A stretch of 17,569 nt of DNA from contig JAJKIL010000070.1 in assembly GCA_021154515.1 (NCBI GenBank), positions 1 through 17,569 on the forward strand, written 5' to 3'. The position numbers and the translations under genes were made by a program. Source of the stretch: Niastella sp. Its GTDB lineage: Bacteria; Bacteroidota; Bacteroidia; Chitinophagales; Chitinophagaceae. The notes under the pieces were generated by a model. The model had not been told where the DNA came from, did no database searches, and saw nothing but the letters and a program-made list of their open reading frames with translations. This document shows positions 13,513 through 17,569 of the stretch, one piece after another (within the stretch, counting starts at the first letter, position 1; each line of letters opens with the position of its first letter).

Positions 13513-14613
13513 ATGACCATCCTCCACACCGATATCTACAAGTTCAGCATCCCCATGCACCCTTTTACCATTGCCACCGGCACCATGCACTATGCCCAGA
13601 ATATTTTCATCAGGATGCATACAGATGCCGGCATATATGGCGTGGGCGAATGCTCGGCTTTCCCCATGATCGTGGGCGAAACCCAGGCTACCTGTTTTGA
13701 AATGGCGAAAGATTTTGCCGCCCTTTGGAAAAACAAGGATGCTGCGGCTATTGAAGAACGGTTACAGGAGTTACATAGTTTCACTGCCTTCAACGCCACC
13801 GTTAAAAGTGCGTTCGATATGGCGCTGTATGATCTGGCCGCAAAAGCAGCGGGAAAACCTTTGTATCAGTTTTTAGGCGCAACCGGCAAAAAGGAACTGG
13901 AAACCGATCTCACCATTGGTATCGATACCCCTGAACAAATGGCTGCCAAAGCCATTGATTTTGTAAAACGGGGCGTACGCATCATTAAAATAAAACTGGG
14001 GAAGAACGCCAAAGAAGATGTGGAGCGGGTACGCAAGATCCGGGCAGCGGTAGGCCCGGCCATTGGCTTGCGCATCGATGCCAACCAGGGCTGGAACTAC
14101 GAGGAGGCGCTTTTTGCATTGACCAACATGGGGGCTTTTAACGTTCAGTTTTGCGAGCAACCCATGCGGTATTGGGACGATGATAAGTTACCGGCGCTGG
14201 TTAAACAATCTCCTATAAAACTCATGGCCGACGAAAGCATGTTTGACCACCACGATGCTAAACGCATTATTGCGGCCAATGCCTGCGACTATGTAAACAT
14301 CAAGTTTGCGAAATCGGGTGGCATATGGGAAGCGCAAAAAATACATGCAGTATGCAAAGAACATAACATTCCCTGTATGATGGGTGGCATGCTGGAAAGC
14401 CGCGTGGCGCTGACGGCTTTTGCGCATTTTGCGCTGGCCCACGATAATGTCGTTTTTTACGATATGGATACCTGCATGCTGGGGCATAAAACCGATCCCG
14501 TTACCGGTGGCGTACAATACAAAGGCTTTTTGCTGGAAGTGCCCGAAATACCCGGCATTGGCGCTGATGCCGACGAAGCATTTTTACAAACCCTTGAACA
14601 AGTGACTGTTTAG
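13513..14613 (+). CDS. Dipeptide epimerase (enolase superfamily, L-Ala-D/L-Glu epimerase-like)
   Basis: The 366-residue enzyme belongs to the muconate-lactonising subgroup of the enolase superfamily. Catalytic features are the K159-x-K161 pair (IIKIKLG), metal ligands D189 (RIDANQGW), E215 (CEQPM) and D240 (MADESM), and the second base K264 (NIKFAKSGG). The D317-M-D319 motif near the end (FYDMDT) is the DxD element with which dipeptide epimerases bind the substrate amino group, arguing against muconate or N-succinylamino acid substrates. The likely reaction is epimerisation of Ala-Glu-type dipeptides, often linked to recycling of murein peptides. Exact specificity cannot be read from sequence. 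I chose the ATG at 13513 over a TTG six codons upstream, because MTILHTDIYKF is the natural start and the TTG overlaps a promoter-like box. It is divergent from proline dehydrogenase. Confidence 0.85.
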   Translation: MTILHTDIYKFSIPMHPFTIATGTMHYAQNIFIRMHTDAGIYGVGECSAFPMIVGETQATCFEMAKDFAALWKNKDAAAIEERLQELHSFTAFNATVKSAFDMALYDLAAKAAGKPLYQFLGATGKKELETDLTIGIDTPEQMAAKAIDFVKRGVRIIKIKLGKNAKEDVERVRKIRAAVGPAIGLRIDANQGWNYEEALFALTNMGAFNVQFCEQPMRYWDDDKLPALVKQSPIKLMADESMFDHHDAKRIIAANACDYVNIKFAKSGGIWEAQKIHAVCKEHNIPCMMGGMLESRVALTAFAHFALAHDNVVFYDMDTCMLGHKTDPVTGGVQYKGFLLEVPEIPGIGADADEAFLQTLEQVTV

Positions 14614-14661
14614 AAATTCCAGACTTTTCGGCCTATACTCGTTTTCTGAGTTTCTACCTAT

Positions 14662-14669
14662 TATCTTTG
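14662..14669 (+). promoter_or_regulatory. -7 box (TATCTTTG) for the acyl-CoA thioesterase gene
   Basis: A perfect TAnnTTTG match lies 13 bases before the ATG at 14683, in the 69-base gap after the epimerase gene. The -33 element is not clear; TTTT at 14642-14645 is 16 bases upstream. It suggests separate transcription of the thioesterase gene. Confidence 0.5.
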
Positions 14670-14682
14670 CGCAAAAAACTAC

Positions 14683-15201
14683 ATGGACCAGTTTACTAAA
14701 ACGGCCAAAGAGTCACAGGTCACGATGACTGAATTGGTGTTGCCAAACGATACCAATATGTTTGGCAATTTAATGGGTGGACGTTTAATGTACTGGATGG
14801 ATATTGCAGCTGCCCTGGCAGCTATGAAGCATTGCGGCACACCGGTGGTAACAGCTTCCGTTGATAATATCAGCTTCGAGAATCCCATAAAACTGGGCAA
14901 CGCGGTACATATTCAGGCCAGGGTTTCCCGGGCTTTTAATACGTCTATGGAGATCTTTATGAGTGTTTGGGGAGAAGATGCCCTGCATCAGTATAAATAT
15001 AAAAGCAATGAGGCCTATTTTACTTTTGTTGCACTGGACCCCAATGGCAAACCTCGCAAGGTGCCTAACCTGGTCCCTGAATCAGAGGATGAAGTAAAGT
15101 TGTTCGATGGTGCTTTGCGCAGACGACAGGTTCGCCTGATACTGGGTGGAAAAATGAAACCCGATGACGCTACAGAGTTAAAAGCTTTATTCAAACTATA
15201 A
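14683..15201 (+). CDS. Hotdog-fold acyl-CoA thioesterase
   Basis: The 172-residue protein is a single hotdog domain of the YciA/BFIT/ACOT7 type, which hydrolyses acyl-CoA to free acid and CoA. The family signature PNDTNMFGNLMGGRLMYWMD (21-40) is complete, with the N29/GG/D40 region forming the active site at the hotdog helix. VVTASVDNISFENPIKLGNAVHIQARV forms the second conserved block. The C-terminal 25 residues are charged and helical. It is a typical small cytoplasmic enzyme that acts as a hexamer or trimer of dimers in relatives. The gene has its own -7 box and an intrinsic terminator that runs into the end of the convergent acyltransferase gene. Both neighbours act on acyl groups, but their opposed orientation gives no evidence of co-regulation. 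Confidence 0.88.
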   Translation: MDQFTKTAKESQVTMTELVLPNDTNMFGNLMGGRLMYWMDIAAALAAMKHCGTPVVTASVDNISFENPIKLGNAVHIQARVSRAFNTSMEIFMSVWGEDALHQYKYKSNEAYFTFVALDPNGKPRKVPNLVPESEDEVKLFDGALRRRQVRLILGGKMKPDDATELKALFKL

Positions 15202-15206
15202 ATATG

Positions 15207-15234
15207 ATCCCGCTTCTCAGGCGGGATTTGTTTT
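15207..15234 (+). terminator. Intrinsic terminator after the thioesterase gene, overlapping the convergent stop codon
   Basis: ATCCCGC (15207-15213) pairs with GCGGGAT (15221-15227) around a 7-base loop, followed by TTGTTTT. The stop codon and last codons of the minus-strand acyltransferase gene (stop at 15217-15219) lie inside the hairpin. No T-run is found on the minus side. Confidence 0.8.
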
Positions 15235-15999
15235 ATCATTAGCTGCCTTTCGGTGGTGTGCGCCCTTCAACATAAACGATCTGCTTTGCTCAATGGCATC
15301 CATCACCTGCGCCAGTATCACTTCTGTTGGCGCTTCATAATCAATTGGCAGCGGTTCCTTAAAAGTTACGGTAAGTAATGTGCCTTTCTTTTTAAACTTC
15401 AATCCCTTTTTATTAAAAGCGCGCCAGAAACCGTTGATCACTACCGGAACAACAACAGGCTTACACAGTTTTATGATGTGCGCCGTGCCTTTTCTTCCCG
15501 GCGCAAAAGGCGTGGTGGTTCCCTGCGGAAAAGTGATCACCCAATTGCTTTCAAGCGCCCGGGTTATTTTACGGGTGTCTGAAGGATCAAGCCCTTTGCG
15601 CACTTCATTACCGGCCGAACGCCAGGTTCTTTTAACCGTTAATGCGCCGCCGAGGGTAAATAACCGGCTGATAAAACTGCCGCGCATGGTTTCTTCGGCA
15701 GCCACATAGTATACATTGGTGAAGGGGTTCAATAAATAATACGGTACGCCCAGTTTATTTTTTTTGCGCCATTTCACGGCACAAAATATATGCAGAAAGG
15801 TAATAACGTCGGCAAAGTAGGTTTGGTGATTGCTTACAAAAAGCACGTTCTTCCGGGGCAGTTTGGCAATATGCTCGGTGCCCCTGATCTGTAGTTTATT
15901 AAATATAACCAGGCCCGGCCAGGTTATAATGCCTACGATGGGGTATAATATTTTTCGAACCAGTTTAAAATGTCTTAACCTTTCACTAAACGAGCTCAT
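15217..15999 (-). CDS. PlsC-type 1-acylglycerol-3-phosphate acyltransferase with altered motifs
   Basis: This 260-residue membrane-associated acyltransferase has a hydrophobic N-terminal segment (about 16-35) and the PlsC block order: VLFVSNHQTYFADV (52-65), GGALTVKRTW (117-126), ITFPQGTTTPFAPGRKGTAHI (155-175) and VVPVVINGFWRAF (183-195). The family attaches an acyl chain to lysophosphatidic acid or a similar lysophospholipid. Two key motifs differ from textbook PlsC. The catalytic pair H58/D64 is separated by five residues rather than four, and the substrate motif FPEGTR reads FPQGTT. The enzyme may use another acceptor. The change could also be normal for a Bacteroidota subfamily; I have a sense that such sequences recur there but cannot check. 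A weak -7-like TAATTTCG lies about 30 bases upstream of the start. Confidence 0.8.
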   Translation of the reverse strand: MSSFSERLRHFKLVRKILYPIVGIITWPGLVIFNKLQIRGTEHIAKLPRKNVLFVSNHQTYFADVITFLHIFCAVKWRKKNKLGVPYYLLNPFTNVYYVAAEETMRGSFISRLFTLGGALTVKRTWRSAGNEVRKGLDPSDTRKITRALESNWVITFPQGTTTPFAPGRKGTAHIIKLCKPVVVPVVINGFWRAFNKKGLKFKKKGTLLTVTFKEPLPIDYEAPTEVILAQVMDAIEQSRSFMLKGAHHRKAANDKTNPA

Positions 16000-16132
16000 T
16001 CATCAGTATTTTGAAAGTCAATTGACACCGAAATTAAGGAAATGTTAATAAACTGCTATCTCTCATTTACTGCGCTTACCTGTTTATGTAATTTATAAGT
16101 TTCCCCAATCATACAGGTATTAAATAATTACC

Positions 16133-16849
16133 ATGAACAGATTTATCACCATTGTTGTTTTGTGCTTTCTTACTACAGGCATCTTTGCCCAGGCTCCTAA
16201 CCCATTCCCCAAAACCATCAATGTAACCGGTAGTGCCGAACTGGAAATTATTCCTGATGAAATTTATGTAGTGGTCACCCTGAAAGAATATGAAAAGAAG
16301 GGAAGCGGCAAAATAGAGCTCGAGAAAGTAAAGAATGATTTTCTAAGCACCTGCCACAATGCCGGTATGCCCGATTCTGTTATCTCCATTGCATCGTATG
16401 AAGGTTCAAGTCCCAGAAGCTGGTGGAACAAAAAAGCAAAAGATGAATTGTATGCAACCATTGCTTACCAGCTAAAATTTACCAGCAGTAAAAAAATTGA
16501 TGAATTGGTACGCCAGCTCGACGATAACGCCACTCAGAATTTTGAAGTGGTGCGCGTATCGCATAGTAAAATTCAGGAGTACCGCAAGCAGGTGAAGATC
16601 CAGGCAATAAAAGCCGCTAAAGCAAAAGCAGAATACCTTGCTGAAGCGGTTGGAGAACAATTAAGCGTAGCGGTGACCATTACCGAAAACCAGAATGATG
16701 CGCCTGTAGTGCCGCTTTATAACACGAACCAGTTGGCATGGGCCAACAAAGCCTCTGTTAATGGAGATTGGAACGAAAAAGGAGGAGGAGTCGATTTCAA
16801 AAAGATCAGTCTCAGAATGGAAATGAATGTAGTGTTTGCTTTAAAATAG
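16133..16849 (+). CDS. Secreted SIMPL (DUF541) domain protein
   Basis: The 238-residue product has a signal peptide (1-20, MNRFITIVVLCFLTTGIFAQ) followed by a SIMPL domain over nearly all of the rest. It shows the usual opening of a proline-rich start and INVTGSAELEIIPDEIYVVVTLKEYE. In the middle comes QEYRKQVKIQAIKAAKAKAEYLAEAVGEQL, the helical segment typical of the family, and the end is KISLRMEMNVVFALK. SIMPL proteins are periplasmic or outer-membrane-associated; some relatives form large ring assemblies, and their role is mostly unknown (defence against oxidative or envelope stress has been suggested for some). The gene stands alone with a short gap to the HAD phosphatase downstream. The start is the only ATG before the signal peptide. 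No terminator is visible after it. Confidence 0.87.
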   Translation: MNRFITIVVLCFLTTGIFAQAPNPFPKTINVTGSAELEIIPDEIYVVVTLKEYEKKGSGKIELEKVKNDFLSTCHNAGMPDSVISIASYEGSSPRSWWNKKAKDELYATIAYQLKFTSSKKIDELVRQLDDNATQNFEVVRVSHSKIQEYRKQVKIQAIKAAKAKAEYLAEAVGEQLSVAVTITENQNDAPVVPLYNTNQLAWANKASVNGDWNEKGGGVDFKKISLRMEMNVVFALK

Positions 16850-16876
16850 TCAGCCATAAACCTTATCCTTCTTTCT

Positions 16877-16884
16877 TATCTTTG
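16877..16884 (+). promoter_or_regulatory. -7 box (TATCTTTG) for the HAD phosphatase gene, 5 bases from its start codon
   Basis: A perfect TAnnTTTG match ends 5 bases before the ATG at 16890. A transcript begun at the usual distance from this box would have almost no leader. No -33 TTTG is found at 17-23 bases upstream; one at 16835-16838 is too far. Confidence 0.5.
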
Positions 16885-16889
16885 CGGGC

Positions 16890-17546
16890 ATGAAATTTTC
16901 CGCAGCAATATTTGACATGGATGGCCTGCTTATCGATTCTGAACCCTTGTGGCAACAGGCAGGCGCTGAAACCTTACAGGAATTTGGTGTAACGCTAACC
17001 GACGAGCAATATAACCTTACCACCGGTTTGCGTACGCCCGAATGGATCGACTACTGGTTCACTCATTTCGCCATAAATAAAGAACGGGCAAAAGAAGCTG
17101 CCAAAACCATTGAACAGGCCGCGCTCGACAAAATAAAAGCGCATGGTGAGGCCATGGAAGGTGTGCCATACATCATGGAGTTTTTTAAAACCAATGGTTT
17201 CCTTATCGGACTGGCCTCCTCCTCACCCATGCGGTTGATTGAAGCGGTAATTGAAAAACTGAATATTCAGCCCTATTTGAACGCCGTTACTTCTGCCGAA
17301 CATCTCCCCTATGGCAAACCACACCCCCAGGTATTTTTGAATTGCGCCGAATTACTGAAGGTTCCACCCACCACCTGTATTTGTTTTGAAGATTCATTCA
17401 ATGGCATGATCGCCGCCAAAGCAGCCCGCATGAAATGTATGGTAATACCCGCCCCGCACGTACATCACGAAGGCCGCTGGAATGCTGCGGATCGGAAACT
17501 TTCTTCGTTATTAAAATTTAATAGGACTATATTAGAGACGCTGTAA
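16890..17546 (+). CDS. HAD-superfamily sugar-phosphate phosphatase (HxpB/YniC-like)
   Basis: The 218-residue protein is a subclass I HAD hydrolase with a helical cap. Motif I is FDMDGLLIDSEPLW, with nucleophile D9 and acid D11. Motif II is the serine run ASSSP (S110/S111), motif III is K143 in YGKPHP, and motif IV is E167/D168 in CFEDSFNG. The cap lies at about 18-85. The SEPLWQQA...TTGLRTPEW pattern in the cap resembles the hexitol and 2-deoxyglucose-6-phosphate phosphatases (HxpB/YniC), so the expected reaction is removal of phosphate from a sugar or sugar alcohol phosphate. The exact substrate is open. It follows the SIMPL gene by 40 bases but has its own -7 box very close to the ATG. The start is right because DMD sits at the normal position near the N-terminus. 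Confidence 0.88.
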   Translation: MKFSAAIFDMDGLLIDSEPLWQQAGAETLQEFGVTLTDEQYNLTTGLRTPEWIDYWFTHFAINKERAKEAAKTIEQAALDKIKAHGEAMEGVPYIMEFFKTNGFLIGLASSSPMRLIEAVIEKLNIQPYLNAVTSAEHLPYGKPHPQVFLNCAELLKVPPTTCICFEDSFNGMIAAKAARMKCMVIPAPHVHHEGRWNAADRKLSSLLKFNRTILETL

Positions 17547-17569
17547 TCGTGAATGGCATTAAAGGCAGA

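Overview
The window looks like a chromosomal stretch from a Bacteroidota bacterium, most likely of the Chitinophagaceae (Chitinophaga/Niastella-like). The evidence is a 1131-residue secreted metalloprotease ending in a type IX secretion sorting domain, several start sites preceded by the Bacteroidota -7 box TAnnTTTG, a DUF4242/AraC regulator, and protein sequences typical of the phylum. Coding density is high and base composition moderate. No phage, transposase or CRISPR material is visible, so this is ordinary chromosome with some unusual intergenic DNA. The taxonomic call is inference from sequence style, not from a search.

Left part (1-4305): the tail of a SHOCT-ended protein (probably SPFH/virion-core-like) is followed at once by a double zinc-ribbon, C-terminally anchored membrane protein. 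After a convergent gap filled by a striking 21-bp-period repeat array come four minus-strand genes. In transcription order these are a large DUF4242 / degenerate nucleotide-cyclase / AraC regulator, a small secreted DUF4242 protein with its own terminator, a Crp/Fnr-type regulator and a DoxX membrane protein. The two DUF4242 proteins side by side suggest a sensor-regulator plus a secreted partner of the same fold.

Middle (4306-11032): the T9SS-exported reprolysin-like metalloprotease is bounded by a strong terminator. Next comes a tightly coupled pair of multi-pass membrane proteins (DUF2157-like plus a partner with a glycine-rich tail). A bidirectional terminator separates the pair from a convergent DUF4337 membrane protein. 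A tRNA-Val(GAC) gene follows, with its own apparent promoter and terminator.

Right part (11033-17569): a dienelactone-hydrolase-like protein with a leader; proline dehydrogenase, flanked on both sides by short heptamer-type repeats; a dipeptide epimerase of the enolase superfamily, divergent from it; a hotdog acyl-CoA thioesterase; a convergent PlsC-type acyltransferase with altered active-site motifs; a secreted SIMPL protein; and a HAD phosphatase whose -7 box almost touches its start codon. These are mostly independent housekeeping genes: proline catabolism, peptide/murein recycling, and lipid and acyl-CoA metabolism.

Items most worth following up are the DUF4242 sensor/partner pair, the apparent duplication of a translation-start region inside the secreted DUF4242 gene, the 21-bp array, and the start-hugging promoters.
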